64,000 nt of DNA. Origin: Neptunomonas marina. Its GTDB lineage: Bacteria; Pseudomonadota; Gammaproteobacteria; Pseudomonadales; Balneatricaceae. The stretch is taken from the NCBI RefSeq assembly GCF_004005935.1, contig NZ_SACQ01000008.1, positions 62,001-126,000 on the forward strand, in the 5' to 3' direction. The notes below the pieces were generated by a model, which worked only from the letters and a program-made list of their open reading frames with translations, was not told the origin of the DNA and did not search any database. Both the position numbers and the translations under genes were made by a program. Below, piece by piece: positions 53,693-62,530 of this stretch. Position 1 is the stretch's first letter; every line of letters starts with the position of its first letter.

Positions 53693-55138
53693 TTAATCCA
53701 CTGATGCCGTTTCTTTTGCTTGCTTCGCTTGCTGCGCCGCTTTTGCAGCTGACGCTTCCTCTTCACCATCTGCGAAGATCACTTCATCTTCAGGGTTATG
53801 GCGACCCAAAAGCTTAGGACGCTCAATAAGGAAATACAGCACCAGACCAATCGCCACCGCATAAACAGTAGACTTAGGATCCGGCATCGCTAGTGTTACC
53901 GCAACAATACCAGCGACACCACGCTCTACTGAGTTTTTAAGCTGTTCCATACCCACCATGATGCAGATATAAGCCGTCAGTACCAACGTCAGCGAAAGCG
54001 CGATAGGTAGTACCGGTTTAAACAGCGTCACCAACGGCAAGATGAACAGAGCAACCAGACCTGTCATCCAGAACGTACCACCGCCACTGTAGATGGAGTC
54101 CATCGCTTTACGGCCCATGGCGTAACGCTCTGCAACCGTTGCGTGAGCCGCTGTCCATAGCGGTCCAGCAAGGCCCGGCCATGGTGCCAAGAACGCGTGG
54201 ATACCGTTACGCAGCGCAGTCACCAAGTGTACACGGTCAACGCTGTCTTCGATCTTCTCGTCTTCGCGGATATCTTCAACACGTTTCACGAGTGTAAAGC
54301 CAACGATGATGTCACCAAATGCGATGACGTATGCGATCACGGCCGTTGGAATCGCTAGCAGGAACACATCCCAACCTGGAAAGCCAACTGTGAATGTTAA
54401 GTACTGGAACATCAGCGCGAAGTCAGGCTGTGTAATACCCCACTCGATCTCCGGCAGCGGGTATTCACCCACAACCCAGCCGACGATCATGGCCAAGATC
54501 ATGCCCGGTACCATACCGAAGTTGGCAATTTTCTTCGCCAGCGGGTTAGCATCAACAACGCTCTTGAACGACAAAGAAAACAGTACATAAGCGGAGATCA
54601 ACGAACCAACAATCAAAGAGATTGGCGTTGCATCAATACGGCCACCCACTTTTAGTTCACCCATCATCGCTGCAATACCTGCACCGATAATAATCCCTGA
54701 CTTCAATGAGTTAGGGATCACATCCACCAGCTTAGAGCCGAGACGCGTTACCCCTAAGAAGAGGAAGATAAACGTAACCTCTAACTGCAAGGCAAAGAGC
54801 GCTTTAATCGCCTCTGGGCCAGGCTCAAAGCCTTTCAGGTACAGCAACACCACAGGTATTGCGGGGGTGATCCATCCGGGGACCAGCGGTACGCCGAGCA
54901 AAGCTGGCAGGATATAACCTATCCCTGCGACGAACGTAAACGCCAATGCTGCCTCATAAGGCATACCCAAATATTTTTCCAGCAAGGGGATCATCGCCAA
55001 TCCAACGACGAACATCACCAGCCCCTGAATCATCTCAGGCGTTTCCCAACGGTAGTGGATAAACGGGAGTCTTATCTTAAATGGGCCAGCCGGCCAATAT
55101 GGCTGCTCAGCACCATATTCTCGCTTCGAGACCTGCAT
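53693..55138 (-). CDS. NCS2/SulP-fold membrane carrier, substrate unknown
   Basis: 481 residues with about 12-14 helices, resembling xanthine/uracil (NCS2) and benzoate-type carriers: VPLVPGWITPAIPVVLLYLKG, GIIIGAGIAAMMGEL, AVIAYVIAFGDIIVGFTLVKRVEDI. The classical QNxG motif is not seen. The C-terminal tail (about 30 residues, DGEEEASAAKAAQQAKQAKE) is charged and soluble. It lies between an MFS carrier and the sigma-54 activator, upstream of which is the second copy of the TTAC-N5-GTAA element, so it probably imports a substrate that the two-component system senses. Confidence 0.65.
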   Translation of the reverse strand: MQVSKREYGAEQPYWPAGPFKIRLPFIHYRWETPEMIQGLVMFVVGLAMIPLLEKYLGMPYEAALAFTFVAGIGYILPALLGVPLVPGWITPAIPVVLLYLKGFEPGPEAIKALFALQLEVTFIFLFLGVTRLGSKLVDVIPNSLKSGIIIGAGIAAMMGELKVGGRIDATPISLIVGSLISAYVLFSLSFKSVVDANPLAKKIANFGMVPGMILAMIVGWVVGEYPLPEIEWGITQPDFALMFQYLTFTVGFPGWDVFLLAIPTAVIAYVIAFGDIIVGFTLVKRVEDIREDEKIEDSVDRVHLVTALRNGIHAFLAPWPGLAGPLWTAAHATVAERYAMGRKAMDSIYSGGGTFWMTGLVALFILPLVTLFKPVLPIALSLTLVLTAYICIMVGMEQLKNSVERGVAGIVAVTLAMPDPKSTVYAVAIGLVLYFLIERPKLLGRHNPEDEVIFADGEEEASAAKAAQQAKQAKETASVD

Positions 55139-55309
55139 TATTATTTTCCTTATGATTGCCGACAGCTTCTATAGCAGCTGCCTTAGGAAACAGAGAACAT
55201 AGCCTCAAGCGCCTCTTTACTGACACAATCCCGCGACAGTTAAGAGACAGCCTAACGAGGCTTCCAATAAACGCGGGCCAGTAGATCGCAGAAAAGTGTC
55301 GAAATTTTT

Positions 55310-55337
55310 TCTCAATTTTTACGAAATGTAACAACCC
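55310..55337. promoter_or_regulatory. conserved TTAC-N5-GTAA element before the NCS2-like carrier gene
   Basis: Core TTACGAAATGTAA at 55319-55331, with flanks matching the copy before the kinase gene (24 of 28 positions). It lies about 190 bp before the carrier start. A weak -10-like TCTACT lies on the minus strand at 55286-55281. No gene is seen in 55139-55492. Confidence 0.58.
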
Positions 55338-55492
55338 AATAAACCCAGAAATAATAGGGGCTTCAGGGTGTTATCCATTAGTCTGAAGACGTGGCTGGGG
55401 CCAAGAAAAGGCCCCACGAAGCCGATATCTGCAACAGTTCGTTACAAACCAAACATAAACACGTGTGCCATGACAGCACCCGACTTTGGATA

Positions 55493-57445
55493 TTAGTCGG
55501 TTGCTGCACGCGCCGCTTTTAAGCGTCGATAAAGTGTGGCACGGCTGATGCCTAGCGCAGTTGCGGTGGCTGTCATGTTACCGCTATGGCGGGCCAGCAT
55601 GTCGGTAATCTGCTGCTGTTGTCGCTGCTTCAACGTATGCCCATCACTCTGTGGCTGGACGACCGGAGGTACGCCGTTAAGCTCTTCTAGGAAGTCATCA
55701 CTGATATGGGACTGATCGATGCAGTGTTCATCCGGTTCCATAAACGCCACCGCAACACGAAGCATTGTTTCCAATTGGCGCACATTACCGGGCCAACGGT
55801 ATGCTAGAAGCTGCTCGAACAGGCCGCTATTTACCGAAATTTGGCGGCCATCTGGCGCAAGCTTCTGCAAAAACTGACAAATAAAGTTCTGTTTATCCGC
55901 ACGCTCGCGCAACGCAGGTAAACGTAGGCAAACACCATTTAATCGGTAGTAAAGGTCTTCCCTAAAGCTGCCCTCCGCTACCAATGCTTTAAGATCGCGG
56001 TGGCTGGCACAAATCACAGCGATATCGAGCGCAACCTCCTCACCACCACCGAGGGGCGATACAACCCGCTCCTGCAACACCCGCAGTAAGCGAGCTTGCA
56101 GGGGCAGTGGCATATCGCCGATCTCGTCAAGGAAGAGCGTCCCTCCTTGCGCCTGCTGCAGCTTACCGATCATGCCGCCTTTACGTGATCCAGTGAACGC
56201 GCCTTCGCGGTAACCAAACAGCTCGGATTCAATCAAGCTTTCAGGTAATGCCGCACAGTTCACCGCAACAAATGGCCCTTGGCTACGACGGCTATCTAGG
56301 TGTAAGGACTTGGCCATCACCTCTTTTCCGGTTCCGGTTTCCCCCTGTATTAAGACAGGCAGTTCATGGGAAAGCGCACGACTCCCCATACGCACACCTT
56401 TTTTAAGACGAGGATCTTGCCCTGCTAAGTCGTCTAATTGGGGAGCTTGCAGCGTGGATTGCGCGGGCGTTTCGCGCTTTGGCGGACTTGGTTTTGTCGA
56501 GCGACTTTGATAGCTATTAATACGCGTTGGAAAGCTGACCAGCTCGCAAACAAAATCGCCACTGCGCATCCGTAGCTGGCCACGCCCCTTTCGATGCAGC
56601 GTGGTCAACAACGCTTCAGGTTTAACGCCAAATAGCTCTTCAAGATGCTTACCCACCAACTGCTCGCGCTTGCGGCCTAGCAGTTGGCAAACCTGTTCAT
56701 TCGCAGCTTGGATATAGCCATCCAACTCCATCGCAAGTAGTCCTTGCCATGAGGAGCGCAGGTATTCTGGACGGCTGTGTAAACTGATAACGACCTGCTG
56801 CTGGAACTGGCCGCTGAACATGCGGTTCTCAATGGAGCGCACCGCTTGCTGCACAAGCGATAGATTGGGCGGCAGCTCCCCCTCTGTCGGAGAGGTTAGA
56901 TCGAGCACGCCGAGCAGTCCGCCCTGAGTATCATGAATGGGCGCCGAGCAGCAGGACAGATGCCCAACCTGATCAAGAAAGTGCTCACGACCTTTGATCA
57001 TGATCGGCGCTTTCTCCACCACAACGGTACCCAATGCATTTGTGCCACGAGCGCCCTCGTGCCAGTTGGCACCGGGCTCAAGCGCGTAACGCGACGCGCT
57101 GTCCATATGGCGCTTATCACCGCGCACGGTTAATAGGTTGGCGTCGGAATCGGCCAACATAACGAGTCCACCAACACCATGGAAGTAGTCTACCAACTGC
57201 GCTACTTCAGGCTGTGCAGTCTCGATCAGGGTGCGGTTAGCGGCTTTAAGGTCATCAACTTGATCCTTAGAGGGGTTATCTAACTCAAGCGGAGCATTAC
57301 ACGCTAAACCGGCAGCTAAACTGCGCTGCCACGAATCAGCGATTTCACTGCGTAACAGCCCATTAGGTAGTTCGCCATCCTGCGCCAGGTGCTGACGTGC
57401 GATGTCGGCAGGCGCCAGAATAGCTTCTTGATGCTTCATCACCAT
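55493..57445 (-). CDS. sigma-54-dependent activator, AcoR-like (GAF, PAS, AAA+, Fis HTH)
   Basis: 650 residues. GAF-type sensor region at about 60-200 (LVMLADSDANLLTVRG, ALEPGANWHEGARGTNALG), a PAS-like part at 235-300, AAA+ domain at about 345-570 with Walker A GETGTGKEVMAKSL, the sigma-54 contact loop GAFTGS, Walker B GGTLFLDEIGDM and the R finger region, then a Fis-type HTH (MTATATALGISRATLYRRLKA). This family turns on aldehyde, acetoin or amine genes from sigma-54 promoters. Here it lies next to the qhp operon, whose control region has two sigma-54 promoters with distal repeats, so it is the likely activator. Confidence 0.92.
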   Translation of the reverse strand: MVMKHQEAILAPADIARQHLAQDGELPNGLLRSEIADSWQRSLAAGLACNAPLELDNPSKDQVDDLKAANRTLIETAQPEVAQLVDYFHGVGGLVMLADSDANLLTVRGDKRHMDSASRYALEPGANWHEGARGTNALGTVVVEKAPIMIKGREHFLDQVGHLSCCSAPIHDTQGGLLGVLDLTSPTEGELPPNLSLVQQAVRSIENRMFSGQFQQQVVISLHSRPEYLRSSWQGLLAMELDGYIQAANEQVCQLLGRKREQLVGKHLEELFGVKPEALLTTLHRKGRGQLRMRSGDFVCELVSFPTRINSYQSRSTKPSPPKRETPAQSTLQAPQLDDLAGQDPRLKKGVRMGSRALSHELPVLIQGETGTGKEVMAKSLHLDSRRSQGPFVAVNCAALPESLIESELFGYREGAFTGSRKGGMIGKLQQAQGGTLFLDEIGDMPLPLQARLLRVLQERVVSPLGGGEEVALDIAVICASHRDLKALVAEGSFREDLYYRLNGVCLRLPALRERADKQNFICQFLQKLAPDGRQISVNSGLFEQLLAYRWPGNVRQLETMLRVAVAFMEPDEHCIDQSHISDDFLEELNGVPPVVQPQSDGHTLKQRQQQQITDMLARHSGNMTATATALGISRATLYRRLKAARAATD

Positions 57446-57527
57446 ACCTCTTTATTGTTGTTTTAAGGCGACTTCTCCTTATGTATTACTCAAATAAGAA
57501 CCAAGTTTCAAGTGTATGTACCAACGC

Positions 57528-57556
57528 AAAAAAGCCCCACCGACCTAAGGCCGGTG
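57528..57556 (-). terminator. rho-independent terminator of the qhp operon
   Basis: On the minus strand: CACCGGCC-TTA-GGTCGGTG (G-T pairs allowed), then GGGGC and a run of six T. It lies just after the qhpB stop. Confidence 0.85.
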
Positions 57557-57617
57557 AGGAATGCAGTGCAGAGAGCGTGTTAAACACACCGACGCGTTCA
57601 CGCTCTTTGGGGTAAAA

Positions 57618-58772
57618 CTAGCGAATAAAGACCTGTGCCGTGGTTGTAGACATATCACCACCTGGCAAGGTGATGGTTTTGAGATGCGCTAGCGTGTCAG
57701 CATCGTATACCGCAACGTGGTTGTAGGTACCGGCAAGATAAACCTTACTCCCATCGTTATTAGGCGTGATGCAGTAGTAGGAGTGATCTAACTCCGCAAC
57801 GCCTAGCAACTCTTGCTTCTCAATATCGTACTTCGCCAATCGGTTGAGTACGCCATACATGATGTTCGAGTCTTTTGGCGAACGTGTGCCGGTAAAGTAG
57901 ATCTCCGTAATCGGAGCAAAGTCTTGGGTGGTTGTCTCGCCTGTTGCAAGGTTGATATTAAAATAACCATACAGCCAGTCTGCGGTATTAAGATCTTCCG
58001 AGCCCTCTTGGAAACGTGCTGTTGTATAGAGGATCGTGAAATCTTCGGTCGGGGTCTGTACCGCCCAAACATTCAAGACATCAGGCTGCACATAACGCTC
58101 ACGCTGCCAGTTGCGGCTCGGTACTGCTACCTCATACTCACCGGTGTGTACATCCATTTTATAGATGTCGGCACCTGCCATATAAAGGCCACCGTCTTTA
58201 CCCACCTGCATCGCCGTCACCAACCGTGGCGATGGGAACGTACGAATAGGTTTTGCTTTTAAGCCTGCCGAGGTGTCGTAAACCGCCAACCGCGTAGGCT
58301 GAACTTCATAGTGGTCGCTGCGCAAGATCGTCGGGTTCTGAACTGTGTAGAGCTCTTTACCGTCGTAACTTAGCGCAAACGCATACAGGGTTTTGGTGCG
58401 CTCATTTGAGGCTTGGGACATCTTGGCATGGAAAGTCACCTCGCAGGTGTCCATGTTGACGCCATAAATATCTTCGTAGCCGTTGTTGAGCACATATGCC
58501 GTTTTATGGTCGGGCGCCACCTGAATAGCTCCCGGCCCAAAACGCCCCGGCATGTCACAGCTTTTATAAAGACTATCTTTTTCAGCATCGATCACATGCA
58601 GTTGGTTAGGATAGCTAGCAACAACCATATACTCTTGCCCCGCTTTTAGCGCAGGGCCTTGAGCGGCAGCTGATGCTGAATAGCTGACCGCAGCACCGAC
58701 CAGTGCAGCACTGAAGCCCAGCATAGAAAATGACCGTTTAGCCAAGCAACGAAGCTTATTCTTGTTGTTCAT
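57618..58772 (-). CDS. qhpB: quinohemoprotein amine dehydrogenase beta subunit (QhpB)
   Basis: 384 residues from the ATG at 58772 with AAGGAAG upstream. Signal peptide up to ASAAAQG. The mature part is a seven-bladed beta-propeller typical of the QHNDH beta chain: EYMVVASYPNQLHVIDAEKDS, AIQVAPDHKTAYVLNNGYEDIYGV, FALSYDGKELYTVQNPTIL. The beta chain closes over the CTQ-bearing gamma chain and is part of the periplasmic enzyme that oxidises primary amines and passes electrons to cytochrome or azurin. Last gene of qhpADCB, 16 bp after qhpC. Confidence 0.92.
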   Translation of the reverse strand: MNNKNKLRCLAKRSFSMLGFSAALVGAAVSYSASAAAQGPALKAGQEYMVVASYPNQLHVIDAEKDSLYKSCDMPGRFGPGAIQVAPDHKTAYVLNNGYEDIYGVNMDTCEVTFHAKMSQASNERTKTLYAFALSYDGKELYTVQNPTILRSDHYEVQPTRLAVYDTSAGLKAKPIRTFPSPRLVTAMQVGKDGGLYMAGADIYKMDVHTGEYEVAVPSRNWQRERYVQPDVLNVWAVQTPTEDFTILYTTARFQEGSEDLNTADWLYGYFNINLATGETTTQDFAPITEIYFTGTRSPKDSNIMYGVLNRLAKYDIEKQELLGVAELDHSYYCITPNNDGSKVYLAGTYNHVAVYDADTLAHLKTITLPGGDMSTTTAQVFIR

Positions 58773-58788
58773 CGTGTACTTCCTTCTA

Positions 58789-59106
58789 TTAATCTTTGTC
58801 CGCAGGGAAAACGGTGCCAAGGTTGCGCCAGTTCTCGCCAGATGCGTGTGCATCTTTGTTCCAATCAGGGTAGGTGTTCATCATGTCTGGCACCTGTGCA
58901 GGCCACCAGCAAGGATCAGCACAACCGTACAGATCAGATTCCATCGGCTGGCATAGCGATGTGACTGAACCAAAAGCATCGATCTCCCAGCCGGGGTCTG
59001 TGGTTGCGGTACAGCCAGCGATAGATTGCATCGCGACTACCTCTTCAACATGGTTCTCTTCCACCGCTTTTTGCAGCGTATGTGCTTTGTTGTTAATCGG
59101 CTTCAT
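58789..59106 (-). CDS. qhpC: quinohemoprotein amine dehydrogenase gamma subunit (QhpC), CTQ precursor
   Basis: 105 residues from the ATG at 59106. The ribosomally made catalytic subunit: a leader of about 25-28 residues, then the crosslinked chain. With an offset of 25, every modification site described in the Paracoccus enzyme is present: Cys32-Glu41, Cys52-Asp58 and Cys66-Asp74 as thioether pairs, and Cys62 with Trp68 as the cysteine tryptophylquinone. There is no Sec signal peptide, as expected because the crosslinked subunit is exported by a dedicated route. Radical SAM enzyme QhpD, one base upstream, makes the thioethers. Highly supported. Confidence 0.96.
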   Translation of the reverse strand: MKPINNKAHTLQKAVEENHVEEVVAMQSIAGCTATTDPGWEIDAFGSVTSLCQPMESDLYGCADPCWWPAQVPDMMNTYPDWNKDAHASGENWRNLGTVFPADKD

Positions 59107-59107
59107 C

Positions 59108-60541
59108 TTAATGGGCCCTCCGCGGAGAAATGTAACTATCGATAAAGGCCGGATTCTCGGCCATGATGCGGCTATAAACGTCGATACCAAAATCAACCCA
59201 GTCGCGCATCAGATCGCAGTAGTGGTAAGTGGGACGAGTGGGGTCTTCGTAACGGGCGTAACTTTCGTGGTAACAGCCACCAGAGCACAGGTTACGGATT
59301 CGGCAGCTGGCGCAACCGGTGTCGGTGCGGTCCAAGCGCTGCTCTAGAAAGTCCCCCAAGCGGGCTTTATCAACACCGTCGTTGACGTTGCCAAAGGTAT
59401 CTAAATCAGACCCGGTAAACCGGTGGCACAGATTCAGCTCCCCTTCGTGATCAACCGCCAACATGGCAACCCCGGCGCCACAAGGCAGCGCTTTCTTGTT
59501 GCCCTCGTGCAGATCTGTAATCAGCTGGTGCATATTGGAGAAACCAATATTGCGATGCTCAAGTGCCGCTTCCAGGTAAAGCTCACCCAGCGCTTTCATA
59601 TTTTGAAAGACTTCGACCAACTCCTCATCACTGAGGTTGTAGTAGCTAATATCACCAGAGGTCACCGGTGCGAAGCCCACCTCAGCAAAGCCCAACTCAT
59701 TGAATAGGTGATCCCATATACGCTTAATATCGGTCACACCACGAGTTAAGGTGACACGTGCGCCAATCGGCCGCGAGCCATAGCGCTGCAGTAGCATTTT
59801 GGCTTTGCGGCTCACCACATCGTAGGTGCCTTGGCCACCCACCGTGATACGGTTCTTGTCATGGATCGCCTTCGGGCCATCCATACTGACCGATAAGCCA
59901 AAGCGATGCTCAGAGAGCCAGTCGGCGATCTCTTCCGTGAGCAACGTGGCATTGGTTGTCATGGTGAAGTCCACCGGCTTACCAAGCTCAGCAAAGCGCT
60001 GCTCGGCAAAAGCAACGACCTCCTTGATCAAGCGGAAGTTGGACAGCGGTTCGCCACCAAAGAAGACGATGTTGTAACGCGCCTCGTTGGGAGACTCCGC
60101 CAACAGCATCTCGATGGACTGGCGCGCAGTCGCAAAGTCCATCTTTTTCCCGGCAGAGGGTTTGTCCAAATCCTCTTTGTAGCAGTAACTGCAACTGAGG
60201 TTACAACCGGTGTTGACGTTGAGCACCACCGTGTTGAGCGGAAACTCAGTCACTTTTTTAACGCCTACATCGGGCGTCAGTGGCGAGCCATCACTCACCA
60301 GCTCAAGCGCGATAAGATCACGCAGGGTTTGCTGGTAAGTACTGCTGTCCACACCCGGTGGAATCGCCGCAAGCAGTTCCTCGGCGGTCAGGCCAGGTTG
60401 CTGGCGCAGCAAAGCGATCAACTGCGCACTGGCAGAATCCACCTCGAACAGGCTGCTGGATGGAATATGGAACAGCATCTGCCGCCCCGTAACATCCACC
60501 AAATGTAGGTTCTTTTCGACTATCGTAAGTTGGGCACCCAT
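59108..60541 (-). CDS. qhpD: QhpD, radical SAM enzyme for QhpC thioether crosslinks
   Basis: 477 residues. N-terminal leader-binding region of about 90 residues (RRE-like: [22 protein letters not shown]), then the radical SAM core with Cys113, Cys117 and Cys120 ([15 protein letters not shown]) binding the 4Fe-4S cluster and GGEPLSN for SAM. The C-terminal SPASM region has [17 protein letters not shown] and [19 protein letters not shown], housing auxiliary clusters. In Paracoccus QhpD introduces the three Cys-to-Asp/Glu thioethers in QhpC. The qhpC start is one base past its stop, implying coupled translation. Confidence 0.96.
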   Translation of the reverse strand: MGAQLTIVEKNLHLVDVTGRQMLFHIPSSSLFEVDSASAQLIALLRQQPGLTAEELLAAIPPGVDSSTYQQTLRDLIALELVSDGSPLTPDVGVKKVTEFPLNTVVLNVNTGCNLSCSYCYKEDLDKPSAGKKMDFATARQSIEMLLAESPNEARYNIVFFGGEPLSNFRLIKEVVAFAEQRFAELGKPVDFTMTTNATLLTEEIADWLSEHRFGLSVSMDGPKAIHDKNRITVGGQGTYDVVSRKAKMLLQRYGSRPIGARVTLTRGVTDIKRIWDHLFNELGFAEVGFAPVTSGDISYYNLSDEELVEVFQNMKALGELYLEAALEHRNIGFSNMHQLITDLHEGNKKALPCGAGVAMLAVDHEGELNLCHRFTGSDLDTFGNVNDGVDKARLGDFLEQRLDRTDTGCASCRIRNLCSGGCYHESYARYEDPTRPTYHYCDLMRDWVDFGIDVYSRIMAENPAFIDSYISPRRAH

Positions 60542-60588
60542 CGCAGGACCCTCCTCAATTATTATTTTTTTAGGTTCGACATCGTGTG

Positions 60589-62190
60589 TTATGGCAGAGG
60601 TGGATTGTTCCAGCGCTGCACGGTGACGATTAACTGGCCATCCGCTGTTAGGGTTTCACTGCCCTCTTTCACAGCCGCCACCACTTTTAGGTTACCGGCA
60701 TTGTTCGTGGACATTTTCCGCTCTGGGTTAGGCCCTGCTGCACCTGTGGTAAATTTACCCGTACGTGCATCCATCACACCGGCAAACTCAGTGTCACGGT
60801 CAGCTTTAGCGCGCTCATCAAAAGGTTCCACGTGCCAACTGGCTGGGACAAAACCGATACGCCAATCATCCTCAGTGCCTGCTTTACCATCAGGGCCGTT
60901 CGCCCATGCTTCCGCTTGGAACTGAGCGTTGTATTTTGGTGTAGAGCCTCCGTTACCGCCGACGCGCCCAACTGCAAACTCGGGTACCACTTTCACTTGA
61001 TCGATCGAGGAGAAAACATTGACTGAAGCACCGTTAGCAGAACCTGCTGAAACCTGACGTGCACCTTCGCTGGCACCGGCATCCGCCATCACCTCAACAA
61101 CAACCTTGTTGTCATCGCGATATAGCTCTTTCACCACTTGCAGACCATCACCTAGCGACACCTGCTCACCTAACCCCGTACCCACCAGTGTTAACTGGGC
61201 ACGGCTACCGGCACGAATGTACTCTGGTTGCACATCAAGCAACATAGGAGCACTACCCTCGCGTACTGCGACGATGTCAGCACCCACTTCATCATGAACA
61301 GCTTCGAACATGCGTCCGGTTAGCTGCTGACCCGATTTGGAAGCGGCAAATACTTGACGCACTTTCACGCCATCGATTGTTAAGTCTGCCCGCCATTCAT
61401 AACCGGTATACACGATCGCTCGGCCACTGCCTTTGATCGGGCTGCCATCGGCGTATTGGCCATCAACACTGACCTCGTAGCGATCTCCTTGCTTAGCAAC
61501 CACGGTCATGGTGCCGTGCAGATCACCCTTACCTGGCAGTTGGCCCGAGAAACTCCAACGCCCAGCAAGATCAGCCTTGGGCGCAGCTTTCCAGCTCTCC
61601 CACGCGCTGGACTGCAGCGGATAACTGCTGGTGAGTTCCGGCACCATCTTTTCAAGTGCAATATCAAACCAGTCGCGATCACGCGCCATCGCCTGATACT
61701 CAAGAGAAGGCCACTGACCTAAGTGAAAGTGCACCAACTTTTCCCACTCTTGCGCGGGGCGGCGCTGTAATGCAACACGCGCTCCAGAGTGGCAACGGGC
61801 ACACATCTGTTCAAAGTCAGCTGACTCAAAGGATTCCATGGTGTTTAGGCGTCGCTCCATGGCATAGCGCGAGCCTGCGGTCTCTTCAGGTGCTAAACCT
61901 TGGCGATCAGCAAAGTATTTGACGAGCGTACGGCGCTCTTCATCAGTGATCTTAAGGCCGTGCATCAGTTGCATACGAGCAATCGTCATCAACCACCCCT
62001 CTGGGGTTTTCCGTTGGTGACTCATGCGGCTAAATTGGGGGGCGGACGCGTTCTCTTCGCTGTGGCAAAGCAAACAGTTATCACGAATGATCTGTTCTGC
62101 ATCCGCCGCATAGCTTGAGGTAGTGGGTAACAGCATACCTGCAACCATCACACCACCCGCCAACCGGGGTAGGTTCCGATTCTTCATCAA
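60589..62190 (-). CDS. qhpA: quinohemoprotein amine dehydrogenase alpha subunit, dihaem (QhpA)
   Basis: 533 residues (Met at 62187 also possible). Signal peptide up to SSYAADAEQ. Two c-type haem sites: CLLCHSE at 39-43 and CARCHSG at 130-134. Three beta-rich Ig-like domains follow, as in the QHNDH alpha chain. Electrons from the CTQ of QhpC pass through the two haems to an external acceptor. First gene of the operon; promoter at 62262-62276 on the minus strand. Confidence 0.94.
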   Translation of the reverse strand: MMKNRNLPRLAGGVMVAGMLLPTTSSYAADAEQIIRDNCLLCHSEENASAPQFSRMSHQRKTPEGWLMTIARMQLMHGLKITDEERRTLVKYFADRQGLAPEETAGSRYAMERRLNTMESFESADFEQMCARCHSGARVALQRRPAQEWEKLVHFHLGQWPSLEYQAMARDRDWFDIALEKMVPELTSSYPLQSSAWESWKAAPKADLAGRWSFSGQLPGKGDLHGTMTVVAKQGDRYEVSVDGQYADGSPIKGSGRAIVYTGYEWRADLTIDGVKVRQVFAASKSGQQLTGRMFEAVHDEVGADIVAVREGSAPMLLDVQPEYIRAGSRAQLTLVGTGLGEQVSLGDGLQVVKELYRDDNKVVVEVMADAGASEGARQVSAGSANGASVNVFSSIDQVKVVPEFAVGRVGGNGGSTPKYNAQFQAEAWANGPDGKAGTEDDWRIGFVPASWHVEPFDERAKADRDTEFAGVMDARTGKFTTGAAGPNPERKMSTNNAGNLKVVAAVKEGSETLTADGQLIVTVQRWNNPPLP

Positions 62191-62261
62191 GGCCAGACTC
62201 CTCTTATGTTTATTATTCAGTCGTCGCTGGCGCGACTTATTCCAACCTGTTCAGATAGAAA

Positions 62262-62276
62262 GCATGTCGTATGCCA
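62262..62276 (-). promoter_or_regulatory. sigma-54 promoter of qhpA
   Basis: On the minus strand: TGGCAT, five bases ACGAC, ATGC. Consensus is TGGCAY-R-N4-TTGC, so one base of the -12 element differs. The predicted start lies near 62250, about 60 bases before the qhpA start. An IHF-like match with one mismatch is at 62296-62308. Confidence 0.65.
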
Positions 62277-62353
62277 AGAAATCAAAATGCATACTTTTCA
62301 ATAAGTTAATTATCCTTACGCACTGCCCTCTAGTTCTTTTGACCCTGTTGCAC

Positions 62354-62411
62354 TGTCTCACTTTGATACAGCGACCGTCTCATCATGAGACACCTGAGAC
62401 ACCTTGATACA
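62354..62411. promoter_or_regulatory. shared upstream activating repeats between the sigma-54 promoters
   Basis: Repeated 7-base halves: TGTCTCA-CTT-TGATACA (62354-62370), CGTCTCA-TCA-TGAGACA (62376-62392), TGAGACA-CCT-TGATACA (62395-62411). The first two sites have the same 7-3-7 inverted geometry, centres 22 bp apart. The cluster is about 109 bp from the qhpA -24 element and about 87 bp from the aldehyde dehydrogenase -24 element, the normal distance for an enhancer-binding protein. Confidence 0.7.
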
Positions 62412-62469
62412 GCCCTCTCAAAACAAAAAATACATATAAAAAACAACAAGTTAATAAAACCACCCGAAA

Positions 62470-62484
62470 TGGCATAGCTCTTGC
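62470..62484 (+). promoter_or_regulatory. sigma-54 promoter of the aldehyde dehydrogenase gene
   Basis: TGGCAT-AGCTC-TTGC agrees with the consensus at every key base, GG and GC 12 bases apart. Predicted start near 62496, 35 bases before the coding start. Confidence 0.8.
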
Positions 62485-62530
62485 GATAACAACACTGTTC
62501 CTACACAAAAATAATTAAAAGGTTGAAAAG

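Noticed and set aside
55139-55309. Sigma-54 promoter before the NCS2-like carrier
   Set aside because: I found no GG-N10-GC pair with the right flanks on the minus strand; the only persuasive element is the TTAC-N5-GTAA site.
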